Assembly: GCA_002082305.1 (NCBI GenBank)
Contig: LSNO01000026.1
Span: 1-40,062 of the forward strand
Direction of reading: 5' to 3'
DNA length: 40,062 bases
Source: SAR324 cluster bacterium SAR324-CTD7B
GTDB taxonomy: Bacteria; SAR324; NAC60-12
Shown here piece by piece: positions 18,297 through 29,200 of the stretch. The notes beneath the pieces were generated by a model. The model ran no database searches, was not told the origin of the DNA, and was given only the letters and a program-made list of their open reading frames with translations. Made by a program: the position numbers and the translations under genes. Each line of letters starts with the position of its first letter. Within the stretch, counting starts at the first letter, position 1.

Positions 18297-19220
18297 GTGA
18301 TTGCTTCTGCCTGGCGGCGCTTCCTGGGATCTTATCTGTTTTTCAGTTTCCGACGCGACCGCATCGCGATCCTGAGCTTCGTAGTGCTTTGCACTTTTTT
18401 CCTGGCAAGCTTCTCTGCGTCACTGCTGGCGCCCTTCGATCCCTACGATCCGATCCAGATCGACATCATGGATTCGGAAATTCCCCCGGTATGGATGGAA
18501 GAAGGAGACCAACGTTTCCTGCTCGGCACCGATGCCCAAGGACGGGACCTGTTGAGCACCATCCTTTACGGCTCCCGGATTTCGATTACCATCGGCATTT
18601 TTGCCGTTCTGCTGCAGGCCTTTCTGGGGATTTCCATCGGCCTGGTTTCAGGTTATTTCGGGGGACGGCTTGACAATTTTCTGATGCGTCTGGCAGACAT
18701 CCAGCTGTCCTTCTCAACGCTGATGGTGGCAATAATATTTTTAGCCGTGTTTCAGGCACTTTTCGGCACCGAGCTTTACGAAAAACTTGCGATCGTGATG
18801 CTGATCCTCGTCATCGGCATCGCAGAATGGCCTCATTACGCAAGAACGGTGCGCGCGAACGTGCTGGCGGAAAAGAAGAAGGAGTATGTTGACGCGGTGA
18901 GAGTCATCGGCCTGGGTTCGTTGAGGATCATGTTCAAGCACATCCTGCCCAACACCCTCTCCCCAATTTTGGTCATTTCGACGGTACAGATTGCAAACGC
19001 CATCGTCAGCGAAGCCGCGCTTTCGTTTCTAGGTCTCGGCATGCCTGTTACCAAACCTTCACTGGGCTCGTTGATCAACAGCGGGTTCGAATTTATCTTC
19101 AGCGGTTCCTGGTGGATCACAATCATTCCCGGAGTAGTGCTGGTGGTACTTGTACTGGTGATGAACCTGCTGGGTGATTTTCTGCGCGATGTCATGAACC
19201 CGAAACTTTACAAGGACTAA
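18297..19220 (+). CDS. Dpp/Opp-type ABC transporter permease, DppC family
   Basis: Second permease, 307 aa, starting with GTG at 18297 behind GGGGAG. It has the DppC hallmarks: a first helix near residues 25-45, then APFDPYDP, then RFLLGTDAQGRDLLSTILYGSRISITIG, the signature of the family. The coupling loop is RTVRANVLAEKKKEYVDAVRVIGLGSLRIMFKHILPN. AALSFLGLGMP and a final helix followed by NLLGDFLRDVMNPKL complete the match. It pairs with the preceding permease to form the channel. GC is around 55% by eye in sampled stretches, against about 30-40% in rmuC. Confidence 0.92.
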   Translation: MIASAWRRFLGSYLFFSFRRDRIAILSFVVLCTFFLASFSASLLAPFDPYDPIQIDIMDSEIPPVWMEEGDQRFLLGTDAQGRDLLSTILYGSRISITIGIFAVLLQAFLGISIGLVSGYFGGRLDNFLMRLADIQLSFSTLMVAIIFLAVFQALFGTELYEKLAIVMLILVIGIAEWPHYARTVRANVLAEKKKEYVDAVRVIGLGSLRIMFKHILPNTLSPILVISTVQIANAIVSEAALSFLGLGMPVTKPSLGSLINSGFEFIFSGSWWITIIPGVVLVVLVLVMNLLGDFLRDVMNPKLYKD

Positions 19221-19223
19221 TCT

Positions 19224-20225
19224 GTGGCGCTGCTAGAAGTACGAAACTTGGACGTAACCTTCGCCTCTTGGGGGGGCAACCTGGTAGCGTTGCGTGATGT
19301 TAGTTTTTCACTCGAACCCGGGGAACGCCTCGGAATCGTCGGTGAAAGCGGTGCAGGCAAATCCGTGGCGGCATTCGCGATCCTGAACCTCATCAGTCGG
19401 CCGGGTTACATCTCCGGTGGCGAGATCCTGTTTGAAGGTCAGGACCTGACCCAACTTAGTCCTCAGGAGATGCGTTCTATCCGCGGCAACCGCATCAGTA
19501 TGATCTTCCAAGATCCGATGATGACTCTGAACCCAGTGCTGACCGTGGGCGTGCAAATGACAGAAGTATTGCATGCACATCGTGAAATCAGTGCTGAAGA
19601 GGCCCGTTCGCGCGCCTTGCAGACTCTCACAAGGGTCCATATTTCCTCCCCGGAAAAACGCTTTGACCAGTACCCCCACGAACTTTCCGGAGGAATGCGT
19701 CAAAGGGTCGTCATTGCAACAGCACTGCTGACGGAATCATCCCTGATCATCGCAGACGAACCCACCACAGCGCTGGACGTGACGATCCAGGCTGAAATCA
19801 TGGATCTGCTACTAGAACTTTGTGAGTTGAACAATGTTGGCTTGATCCTGATCACCCATGATCTCAGTGTAATCTCGCAGGTTAGTCAGCACGCAATCGT
19901 AATGTATGCCGGGCGCGTGGTAGAGGCTGGACCGATCTGGGAAATTGTGAATAATGCGCAGCATCCCTACACCCAGGGTCTTATCGGTGCCTTACCTCAA
20001 CAGACCACACCAGGAAAAAGACTGAACCAGATCCGTGGTGTGATGCCCTCGCTTTCGAACATTCCTGAGGGTTGTGCTTTCAACCCCCGCTGTCAACTGG
20101 TAATGGAAGTCTGCCGAACCAGCGTACCCACCTACACAAACATTGGCTCCACACGGGTCGCCTGCCATGCAGCAGGCAGCGCGCAAACTGGCAACCCCCT
20201 TTCTCTGGAGCACAACAAAACATGA
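19224..20225 (+). CDS. Dpp/Opp-type ABC transporter ATPase, DppD family
   Basis: First ATPase of the importer, 333 aa from GTG 19224, behind AGGA and three bases after the previous stop. Walker A GESGAGKS spans residues 40-47, signature LSGGMRQ 154-160 and Walker B LIIADEP 174-180, followed by TTALDVTIQAEIMDLL and the H-loop ITHDLSVI. The C-terminal oligo_HPY domain has the cysteine-bearing CAFNPRCQLVMEVC and ACHA, which may bind an Fe-S cluster as in the Dpp/Opp ATPases of known structure. Its stop overlaps the start of the next ATPase gene by four bases (ATGA). Confidence 0.92.
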   Translation: MALLEVRNLDVTFASWGGNLVALRDVSFSLEPGERLGIVGESGAGKSVAAFAILNLISRPGYISGGEILFEGQDLTQLSPQEMRSIRGNRISMIFQDPMMTLNPVLTVGVQMTEVLHAHREISAEEARSRALQTLTRVHISSPEKRFDQYPHELSGGMRQRVVIATALLTESSLIIADEPTTALDVTIQAEIMDLLLELCELNNVGLILITHDLSVISQVSQHAIVMYAGRVVEAGPIWEIVNNAQHPYTQGLIGALPQQTTPGKRLNQIRGVMPSLSNIPEGCAFNPRCQLVMEVCRTSVPTYTNIGSTRVACHAAGSAQTGNPLSLEHNKT

Positions 20226-21247
20226 GCATGGTGGGAAATAAACTCGTCCGGGTGGAGAAACTCTACAAGGAGTTTCCTGTCAACAGCGGATTGCTGGAAC
20301 AATTCACCTTTGAAGGGGGCCGCATGGTACGCCGTAGAGAAAGCGTAAAGGCCATCAACGAGATTGACCTGGAAGTAGAAAAAGGAGAGGCTCTCTGTCT
20401 GGTTGGCGAGAGCGGATGCGGAAAGTCCACAGTTGCCCGAGTCATCATGGGTCTGAACAAGCCGTCTTCTGGAGCCGTCTACTACAACGGACAGCGGATC
20501 GACAATCTGTCACCCAAGAGCTTGTTGCCCTTCCGCAAGCGGATGCAGATGATTTTTCAAAACCCCTATGCATCTCTCAATCCGCGCATGTCTATCCGTA
20601 AAACACTGGAAGAACCGATCCGTTTCCACAATCCCACTATCACAAAAGCTGAGGCAGCGGAACTGATCGCGGATGTGATGGAGTCAGTGGGAGTTGATCC
20701 AGGCTGGGGAGAGCGTTTTCCCCACGAGTTTTCCGGCGGACAGCGACAGCGGATCAGCATCGCGCGGGCACTGTCGGTGGATCCGGAGTTCATTGTCGCA
20801 GACGAACCAATTTCCGCACTTGATGTTTCGATCCAAGCCCAGGTATTGAACCTAATGATGGAAGCACGTGAGCAACGTGCTCTGACCTACCTCTTCATTA
20901 CTCATGATCTTTCCGTGGTAGAGCACTTCGGAACACGGGTAGCGGTCATGTACCTAGGTACTCTGTGCGAAGTGTCGCCGACACGTACCTTGTTCAGTTA
21001 CCCCCGACATCCATACACACAGGCGCTGCTGAGTGCCATTCCACGCCTTAATGAGGAACGACCAAATTATATCAAACTCAAGGGTGAAGTCCCTACGCCG
21101 ATCAATCTCCCAAGCGGATGTGTGTTCCACGGCCGCTGCTCATACGCCACTGCCCGTTGCATTCAAGAGATTCCAAAACTGCGGAATGTCGGCGAAGAAA
21201 TCTGGGTCGCCTGCCATGCAGTCGAGGAAGAGCGCCTAGATGCGTAA
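20222..21247 (+). CDS. Dpp/Opp-type ABC transporter ATPase, DppF family
   Basis: Second ATPase, 341 aa from ATG 20222, which overlaps the preceding stop. The frame is open further upstream to 20072 but that part would lie inside the first ATPase gene. Walker A VGESGCGKS is at residues 61-69, signature FSGGQRQ at 170-176 and Walker B IVADEP at 191-196, then ISALDVSIQAQVLNLM and ITHDLSVVEHFG. The C-terminus has CVFHGRCSYATARC and ACHA, the oligo_HPY cysteine cluster. The insertion before Walker A (FTFEGGRMVRRRESVKA) is usual for DppF/OppF. It is the last gene of the operon; a short stem TAGGA-GTAA-TCCTA at 21271-21284 follows but is a weak terminator candidate. Confidence 0.92.
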   Translation: MSMVGNKLVRVEKLYKEFPVNSGLLEQFTFEGGRMVRRRESVKAINEIDLEVEKGEALCLVGESGCGKSTVARVIMGLNKPSSGAVYYNGQRIDNLSPKSLLPFRKRMQMIFQNPYASLNPRMSIRKTLEEPIRFHNPTITKAEAAELIADVMESVGVDPGWGERFPHEFSGGQRQRISIARALSVDPEFIVADEPISALDVSIQAQVLNLMMEAREQRALTYLFITHDLSVVEHFGTRVAVMYLGTLCEVSPTRTLFSYPRHPYTQALLSAIPRLNEERPNYIKLKGEVPTPINLPSGCVFHGRCSYATARCIQEIPKLRNVGEEIWVACHAVEEERLDA

Positions 21248-21619
21248 AAATCGAAAAGTTCGTTTTAAACTAGGAGTAATCCTAAAGCTTACTGAGTTTT
21301 TTATAGAGGAAGAGGTGATATGTTTTGAAGTTGCCAAACTATTCAACGCTGGTACCGCATGAAAAGTATTCTCTGGAAAAGGACTCCCACAATCCAGCAA
21401 TCATCTGCTTTCTAATTTTCAGCTAGACCGCGTTTTACGTCATGACTAAAGATGGTCTTGCTCAAAACCTGTGTGTTTGTGTGTGGATTGAGCTGCAAAA
21501 GAGAGGTTTTTCTTACTCCTGCTGACTTCCTTTTGCCCTTCCCCACAGCCGGATTAGTCCTTAAATTTGGGGCCTTTTGTTTTTTAATTAAGCTGACGAT
21601 TCCACTGACGATTATAAGA
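21248..21619. other. Gene-free region between the dpp-like operon and the MFS gene
   Basis: Holds a methyltransferase remnant (own entry) at 21292-21374 and the short stem at 21271-21284. From 21375 to 21619 I find no gene and no clear element; open frames there are short and have no family features. Confidence 0.4.
21292..21374 (-). pseudogene. Decayed C-terminal remnant of a methyltransferase gene
   Basis: Read on the minus strand this stretch gives REYFSCGTSVE-stop-FGNFKTYHLFLYKK. The intact methyltransferase gene at 22992-23825 ends RKYLSGGTSGEQFAHFKTYRLFLYQK. Roughly three quarters of bases agree over about 82 positions by eye, without gaps. A TAG replaces the CAA codon for Gln, so the frame is broken. 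Upstream of the matching part the similarity fades and no start region remains. It is therefore a relic of a second copy, separated from the intact one by the MFS gene. Confidence 0.75.
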
Positions 21620-22903
21620 TTACGAGCTTTGTGGAATCCATCCGGCAGGCACCTTTTTTATCATAGATGGGATCATTCCCAGTGTGACAGTCATCAATAA
21701 CACCATTGTTCCTGACAACAGCAACAAACCATCGTAACTGCTCATTGACTGCCCCAGCCAGATCCATGATTCATTAAAAACCCCCAGTTCAAGGGCTTGT
21801 CCGCTCAAAATACCGGAAAGCCCTGTTCCTCCACTATAAAGCGTAAACCAAAGTCCGGTAGCAAGGGATTTGTTTTTCGGAGGAATGAGGGCAAGTGTTT
21901 CTGAGGTCATTGCTATACTGGATGCAGCTTGAACCATTCCAAACAGAATCGTTAAAATTCCAACAACAATCCGGATTTCTTCCGTAAACAGATTGCGCCA
22001 TAAAAAAAGAAGAAGAATGATTCCAAAGCCAAAATGGCAGCAAAGAAACACATACTTTGTACCAAAACGATCTATCATTCTGCCACCTAAAAAGAATCCT
22101 GCTAATGCTCCTGCTACTAATAAATTTCCAATAAAAACAATCTCAACCTTTGACCACAGAAGCACATCTTTTTCAATCAAATTGAAAATTTGTGGGCAGG
22201 CACCAGTGAAAAGAGTCAGTAAAAAACAATATGCACAAAACGGCAGATATCCTGGAATATTAAGAACTTTCAAAAAACTTATGCGGAATGACTCTTTTTT
22301 AACAGTACTTTTATCCAATTCAGGAATTTGCTGATAAAAAAACATTCTTAGCAGCATCAGAATTGTAATGACACCCAGAATCGCCTGATACATTCCCAGG
22401 GTGGGGTAAAGTTCCAGAATGTAAATCACTATTAATGTGAAGAGGATTCCAATAGATTGCCAAGTAAGTCTTAACTGTCCAAAAAAACGTCCCCTAATAT
22501 TTTCTGGTATGATAGGGTGAAGCAGTGCAAACCAATTTCCCAAAGTCATTGCTGAACCTATCCCAAAGACAACAATTCCAAATCCAACTGCCATTATTCT
22601 TAATGAGTCCGGTAAATAACTGACACCGATCAGCAGGGCAAAGCCGAAAAATGAAAACACCATCCCGATAATACCAATCCGTTTTTTACCAAATATATCT
22701 GAAAAATAGCTAAAAGGAATGATGACTAAAAATGTTGTTAACGGCAGGATTGATAATAAAATCAGGATAGTTGCGCTGGGAATTCCCAAATGGGAAAAGT
22801 AGGAAAGCAGTAAGCCGTTATTGAATGACAGATACGACATCCCGCCAAGAGATGCCGTAAGTAGAATCATGCGAATAGCATTTTTTGTTTCTAAATCAGA
22901 CAT
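21620..22903 (-). CDS. Major facilitator superfamily transporter
   Basis: Twelve-segment inner-membrane carrier, 427 aa, typical MFS length. The loop between helices 2 and 3 reads SYFSDIFGKKRIGIIG and the equivalent loop of the second half reads GGRMIDRFGTKYVFL: both are MFS motif A with the D and the R/K residues. No subfamily is recognisable and the substrate is unknown. It follows the methyltransferase gene on the same strand after 88 bp and probably shares its transcript. The pair may modify and export or import a small molecule, but that is inference. The ATG at 22903 has no strong ribosome site. Confidence 0.85.
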   Translation of the reverse strand: MSDLETKNAIRMILLTASLGGMSYLSFNNGLLLSYFSHLGIPSATILILLSILPLTTFLVIIPFSYFSDIFGKKRIGIIGMVFSFFGFALLIGVSYLPDSLRIMAVGFGIVVFGIGSAMTLGNWFALLHPIIPENIRGRFFGQLRLTWQSIGILFTLIVIYILELYPTLGMYQAILGVITILMLLRMFFYQQIPELDKSTVKKESFRISFLKVLNIPGYLPFCAYCFLLTLFTGACPQIFNLIEKDVLLWSKVEIVFIGNLLVAGALAGFFLGGRMIDRFGTKYVFLCCHFGFGIILLLFLWRNLFTEEIRIVVGILTILFGMVQAASSIAMTSETLALIPPKNKSLATGLWFTLYSGGTGLSGILSGQALELGVFNESWIWLGQSMSSYDGLLLLSGTMVLLMTVTLGMIPSMIKKVPAGWIPQSS

Positions 22904-22991
22904 TGCTTGATTGAACCGAATAAAGTTAAATAGAAGAGTTCATTTTGTGAAGCAGTAGAACTGAAAAAATTATCAACTCTGATTTGAATCT

Positions 22992-23825
22992 TCAGCTGTT
23001 TTTTTGATACAGGAAGAGACGATATGTTTTAAAATGGGCAAATTGTTCGCCGCTGGTGCCGCCTGAAAGATATTTACGATTGGCCTGAGCAATTTTTTTT
23101 CGGAAGGCAAAACTAAAGAGTTTACTGAAACGGGGATAGTTGCTGGTCATATAATAGGCCACAATGTTCCAGGTTGGAGCAATTACTTCTTGAATCAAAT
23201 CCCGCATAATATCTAATGATGGAGCTGTTTCTTTCGTGATGTCTATGTCCGTGATTTGCCTGAAAGGCTGAGCTTGCATATATTTTAGAAATCTCTCAAT
23301 TTTATGACCGCCACTGACTGGACTTTTACCTTCAACATCACGTTTAAAAAAATCGCAAATTAGCAAATGGCCTTTTTGATTGAGTAGTTCCTGGGTCTGT
23401 GCCATGGCCTTTTCCAGGAGCAAGTACTGAAAACTTTCGCTGCACAAAATCAGATCATAGTACTTTTTTGTTTTCAGATCTTCATAGCGGCATTCAAATA
23501 TTTCTACTCGTTCTCCGAGACGCTCCCTCACATGTTTAGTTAAATTTGGACTGGGTGAGACACAATCCACCGTGTAACCTGCGTCGAGCAATTTTTCTGA
23601 AAATTTTCCGGAACCGCAACCGACATCCAAAATAGAATTTACTCCATCCGGAATATGTTTTAGCAACAAGTTGGCATAGTTTTCCTGCGCTTCTAACACA
23701 TTTGCCGGATCCACACTTAATGCTTCCGGCCAGTATCCATAATGCAGGTAGTCGGTTTTATAAAAATGCCTGGCGAATGCCAACCCGATGTCGAGACCAA
23801 CTTCTTTTAATTCAACTTTGTGCAT
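22992..23825 (-). CDS. Class I SAM-dependent methyltransferase
   Basis: Methyltransferase of 277 aa. SAM motif I is ILDVGCGSGK at residues 65-74; post-motif acidic and motif II regions are visible in FECRYEDLK and YYDLILCSESFQYL. The N-terminal FYKTDYLHYGYWPE resembles the HYGYW box of small-molecule methyltransferases such as the tocopherol and sterol or glycine families, but the acceptor cannot be named. The rest of the chain is basic near the C-terminus (FAFRKKIAQANRKYLSGG). A broken second copy of this C-terminus lies at 21292. It probably forms a transcript with the MFS gene downstream. The ATG at 23825 has a poor ribosome site. Confidence 0.82.
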   Translation of the reverse strand: MHKVELKEVGLDIGLAFARHFYKTDYLHYGYWPEALSVDPANVLEAQENYANLLLKHIPDGVNSILDVGCGSGKFSEKLLDAGYTVDCVSPSPNLTKHVRERLGERVEIFECRYEDLKTKKYYDLILCSESFQYLLLEKAMAQTQELLNQKGHLLICDFFKRDVEGKSPVSGGHKIERFLKYMQAQPFRQITDIDITKETAPSLDIMRDLIQEVIAPTWNIVAYYMTSNYPRFSKLFSFAFRKKIAQANRKYLSGGTSGEQFAHFKTYRLFLYQKNS

Positions 23826-23903
23826 GGGAAATTAGTTACGGAGATTAAAAGAGAATATGGCTTGGGCTGTAAAGAGAGGAGAAGTAAAGATTGAAGAAGA
23901 GCC

Positions 23904-23934
23904 GCAGGTTCAAAGAGCTGTTCTTTGAGCCTGC
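23904..23934 (-). terminator. Probable terminator of gapA
   Basis: Downstream of gapA on the minus strand, two 12-base arms (plus 23904-23915 and 23923-23934) pair with one mismatch or wobble around a 7-base loop. The tail is pyrimidine-rich but has no long run of T. The stem begins 14 bases past the gapA stop. Confidence 0.55.
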
Positions 23935-23948
23935 AGCAGAAAACCAAT

Positions 23949-24968
<1,020 letters not shown>

Positions 24969-25003
24969 TTATATTTTATAGACACAAACAATTTTTTCTC
25001 AGT

Positions 25004-25009
25004 ATTATA
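25004..25009 (-). promoter_or_regulatory. Possible -10 box of gapA
   Basis: The minus strand has a perfect TATAAT here, about 45 bases before the gapA start. A TAGACA lies 20 bases further upstream, too far for an ideal -35, so the promoter is only partly supported. Confidence 0.38.
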
Positions 25010-25066
25010 GTAGTTCGTTCTGCTGCATTTGTCTAGCCGGGAATCCAGCAGACCAAGTCCTGCAGC

Positions 25067-25744
25067 TCAGTTTAAATTGCGGTTTTTTATTATTATATTC
25101 TCTCCATCTGCCATAATCATCCGTGTACATAAATTGATAAAAAGACCGTTCTCAACTACTCCAGGAATCATGTTCAGATGTTGCTCCAGCTGTTCTGGAT
25201 TTTCAATCTTTCGAAAATGACAATCAACTATAAAATTCCCCTGATCAGTCACGCTTGGTTGACCCTGCTTGAGCCGGAGTTCTGGATTTCCCTGAAGTGA
25301 CTCCAGTTGATTAAAAACAACTTGCCAACCGAATGGAATAACTTCTACCGGCAAAGGAAACGCACCCAACTGCTGTACCAACTTTGAACCACTGACAATA
25401 ATGATTTCTTCTCTTGACGCAGAAGCAACAATCTTTTCACGGAGTAAGGCAGCACCTCCGCCTTTGATCATATTTAAGTTGGCATCAATTTCGTCTGCAC
25501 CATCAATCGTTAAATCAATGAACATTGTCTCAGAAAAATCAATCAGAGGTATTCCTTCACTCTCTGCCAATATTTTAGTGGCATCTGAAGTTGGTATGCC
25601 GCGTATTGAAAGTCCATTCCGGACAAGTTCACCAATTTTTTTAACAGCAAACTCTGCGGTGGAACCTGTCCCAAGGCCTACTATCATGCCATCTTTGACG
25701 TATTCACATGCAGCCTCAGCGGAACGTTGTTTTTCAGAAATCAC
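25067..25744 (-). CDS. rpiA: Ribose-5-phosphate isomerase A
   Basis: Interconverts ribose 5-phosphate and ribulose 5-phosphate in the pentose phosphate pathway. It has 225 aa, standard for RpiA. The phosphate-binding GLGTGSTA is at residues 23-30, DGADEID at 81-87 and KGGGAALLREK at 94-104. D81, D84, K94 and the catalytic E103 fall at the same positions as in the E. coli enzyme. The start is GTG 25744, 15 bases after the thioesterase stop, with only a weak ribosome site, so translation is probably coupled to the gene before it. It is part of the rpoB-rpoC-thioesterase-rpiA run on the minus strand. Confidence 0.95.
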   Translation of the reverse strand: MISEKQRSAEAACEYVKDGMIVGLGTGSTAEFAVKKIGELVRNGLSIRGIPTSDATKILAESEGIPLIDFSETMFIDLTIDGADEIDANLNMIKGGGAALLREKIVASASREEIIIVSGSKLVQQLGAFPLPVEVIPFGWQVVFNQLESLQGNPELRLKQGQPSVTDQGNFIVDCHFRKIENPEQLEQHLNMIPGVVENGLFINLCTRMIMADGENIIIKNRNLN

Positions 25745-25759
25745 ACTACACCCGTTGCA

Positions 25760-26194
25760 TCAGTTTTTTGTTTTGGAAGTAAGAAGAGTACGCAAGTTTT
25801 GAAACGCAGCAGGTAAAAAAGGACGACCGGAAGAATTGAGGATGGTTCCGGTAATCCTTGCACTGAGAATCAACGTTTTGTTGGGTATGCTCCGGATTTC
25901 CTGAAGAAAAATGAACTTTACTTTGCTTAACAAAGCCAATTCTAAACTCACTACAAAGTCATCTCTACTTTGTAATGAGCTTCGATATTCTATTTCAGCT
26001 TTTGTGATGACAGGACTCAATCCTTGCTCAAAATAAGCAGTCAATTTCAGGCCCTGTGATTCCAAAAACTGATGGCGAGTGTGTTCAAGATAATTCTGAT
26101 ATACCGCATTATTTATCACACCAAAACTGTCCAGCTCATAGTCCCGAACTGACAATTTTAACTCAAAGTGGGAAGTTTCAATGGAAGGAAGCAT
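25760..26194 (-). CDS. Hotdog-fold acyl thioesterase (4HBT family), resembling plant ALT proteins
   Basis: Small cytoplasmic thioesterase of 144 aa. The 4HBT active-site helix region reads VRDYELDSFGVINNAVYQNYLEHTR at residues 16-40, with the acidic residue D22 at the catalytic position. The usual YbgC-type VYHANY is replaced by VINNAVY, a form I remember from plant plastid acyl-lipid thioesterases (ALT) and their cyanobacterial-type relatives: DYELD, FGV and NNAVY, followed by H/R and EFLE. It probably hydrolyses acyl-ACP or acyl-CoA; chain length is unknown. The gene sits 28 bases after rpoC and 15 before rpiA. The start at 26194 has only a partial AGG motif upstream. Confidence 0.8.
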   Translation of the reverse strand: MLPSIETSHFELKLSVRDYELDSFGVINNAVYQNYLEHTRHQFLESQGLKLTAYFEQGLSPVITKAEIEYRSSLQSRDDFVVSLELALLSKVKFIFLQEIRSIPNKTLILSARITGTILNSSGRPFLPAAFQNLRTLLTSKTKN

Positions 26195-26222
26195 CCTGAA
26201 CTATGAACCTGTATGCAGTATT

Positions 26223-29200
26223 TTATGCTGCTTCCGGAATTTTTTCTTCGGCAACCAAATCTGCCGGTTTTTTGTTTTTCTCGGCTTCCGTGATTTCCCT
26301 CACCATTGCAGCTCTTGCAGCTTCATCTGCTGCCTTACGCATTGCTGCCGGGTCAATCACTCCTTCTCCAAGATCATAGTCCATGTTATTAAAGACATTA
26401 AATCCTGTGCCTGCCGGTATAAGTCGGCCGAGGATGACGTTTTCTTTCAAACCGCGGAAAGTGTCGTGTTTTCCTGCCAGGGAAGCGTCTGTCAGCACCT
26501 TTGTTGTATCCTGAAAAGAGGCTGCAGAAATAAATGAATTTGTACTTAATGACGCTTTTGTAATACCAAGCAATTTTGGTTTTGAACGAGCGGGACGCAG
26601 TCCCTGTGCAGTTAACTCTTGATTTATACTATTCAGTTCCGAACGGCCAATTTCCTGGCCAACCAGCAAGCTTGAATCACCCGGATCTTCAACATAAGCC
26701 TTACGCAGCATTTGACGTACTATTACTTCAATATGTTTGTCGTTGATACCAACACCCTGAAGTCGATAAACTTGTTGAACCTCATCCACCAAATATTTTT
26801 GCAGAGCTTTTGAACCTTTAACTGCAAGAATATCATGTGGATTCGGCGAACCGTCAATTAGAGGATCACCTGCACGCAAATACTCTCCCATGTGTACGGT
26901 GATATGACGACCGCGTGGAATAAGGTATTCTTTTGAATCGCCTTTTCCATCTTCAGGACGGATGCGGATTCGTTGCTTTTTCTTCACATCTAAGTCAAAT
27001 TCTACAATCCCGTCAATTTCAGTGATAATAGCCTGATCTTTTGGAACTCTTGCTTCAAAAAGTTCTGCAACTCTTGGCAGTCCGCCGGTAATATCCTTAT
27101 TTCTGGCAAGTTCTCTTGGGATTTTTGCCAGAACATCTCCAGCATGTACCTCTACCCCATTTTCAACTACCAATTCAGATTTATTCGGTAACGCAAACTC
27201 CGTCACAGTATCATTTTTTCGGATAATTGTTTTTTTCTTACTATCACAAATTGCAATTAATGGATGTTGTTCCAAACTTTGGGATTCATGAATTACTTTC
27301 CGTGAAACACCAGATACTTCATCGACTTGTTCCTTGAAAGTTTCACCCTCATTGATGTCTTCAAAATTAACGAATCCAGATACGTCTGTGATGATTGGAA
27401 TGGAAAAGGGATCCCACTCTGCAATTAAATCACCTTGTTCAACCAGTTCACCTTCTTTTTTCAGGAGAGTTGCCCCCATCGGCAAGGGGCGTCTTTCACG
27501 CTCTCTTTCGTTTTCAAGGTCAGCCAGTTTAGACACAGCTATATTTTTGCCACCTTCAACAATCACTGCTTCCCCACGACGTCCAAGAACAACAAAATTA
27601 CCTTCACGGTTCTTTACTTCCTTAAGGTCATCAAAGCGAAGAACTCCGCTAAAACCTGCTTCCCATTTATTCTGTTCAGCCGAACGACTTGCAGTTCCAC
27701 CTATATGAAAAGTACGCATTGTTAGCTGGGTTCCCGGTTCTCCAATACTTTGGGCGGCAATCACACCGACTGTTTCACCTAAATTGACCAAACCACCGTG
27801 GCATAAATCACGTCCATAACAATTCCTGCAAACACCTTGTTCTGACATGCAGGTCAAAGGTGAGCGTATTTGTACTTTTTCAATCCTGGAATTTTCAATG
27901 ACATCCCTATCTGACTCATCTATTAGAGTTCCGGCTGGAATCAGGATTTCATTTTCAACATTTGGATCGAGCACGTCATCAAGCAAAACACGTCCTAAAA
28001 TCCGGTCTCCAAGTGATTCAATTATCTCTCCGGACTCTATCAAAGCTGTCATTTCGATGCCATCCAGGGTTCCGCAATCATCCTCCAGTACAACACTGTC
28101 CTGTGAAACATCAACCAGGCGTCGAGTCAGGTATCCGGAATTCGCCGTTTTTAATGCAGTGTCAGCCAGTCCTTTGCGGGCACCATGTGTTGAAATAAAA
28201 TATTCCAGCACGTTAAGCCCTTCGCGGAAATTTGCGTGAATTGGTGTTTCAATAATTTCACCTGAAGGTTTTGCCATCAAACCACGCATACCGGCTAACT
28301 GTTTCATTTGCTGATTACTACCGCGAGCTCCGGAATCTGCCATCATAAAAATTGAATTCACTTTATGAACACCTTCTTCATCAATGATTTCTTCAGAAAG
28401 TCCGGCAGACATTTTTTCAGAAATTTTTTCTGTGGTCCGTGCCCAAATATCAATTACCTGGTTGTAGCGTTCTCCGTCAGTGATTAAACCATCCTGGTGC
28501 TGCATGTTGATTTTGTTGACATCTACTTGAGCTTTTTTCAACTGAGTGGTCTTTTCTTTTGGAATCACCATATCATCCATGCTGATGGAAAAACCTGCCT
28601 TGGTTGCATATTGGTAACCTAAATTTTTCAGATCATCCAACATTTTTACTGATTTAACACTTCCTGCCTTTCTGTATGACTCATCAACAAGTTCGGCCAT
28701 TTGTTTTTTCTTAAGGTGTACATTGATTGATTTGAATGGAACCTCTTCCGGAATTACCATAGAAAGAATAATACGACCAACCGTGGTTTCCACAATTGGT
28801 TTGCTGGTAGATGTTTCTTGATTATTTTCTTCAGACAATATTTCTCCTAAGTGTTCCAAACGTACTTTTATTTTGGCATGCAAGTCCACACGGCCATGTT
28901 CAAAAGCAACTAGAACTTCTTCTCGAGTGGAGAAAATTTTTCCTTCTCCAAGAGCGCCTTCACGTTCTCTGGTAATCCAGTAAAGACCGAGCACCATATC
29001 CTGAGTTGGTGTCATCACAGGTTTTCCATTTGCCGGAGATAAAATATTATTGGTGGACATCATCAATATTTTTGCTTCCAGTTGTGCTTCCACAGAAAGG
29101 GGGACATGAACCGCCATTTGGTCACCGTCAAAGTCTGCATTGAATGCTGTACAAACAAGCGGATGCAGCTGGATCGCTTTCCCTTCAATCAAAATTGGTT

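Noticed and set aside
20072..20221. Longer open frame in front of the second ATPase gene
   Set aside because: It overlaps the C-terminal coding part of the first ATPase in another frame; the ATGA overlap at 20222 is the natural start.
21452..21700. Plus-strand open frame of 82 codons
   Set aside because: It runs into the antisense of the MFS gene, is cysteine- and phenylalanine-rich, and shows no recognisable domain.
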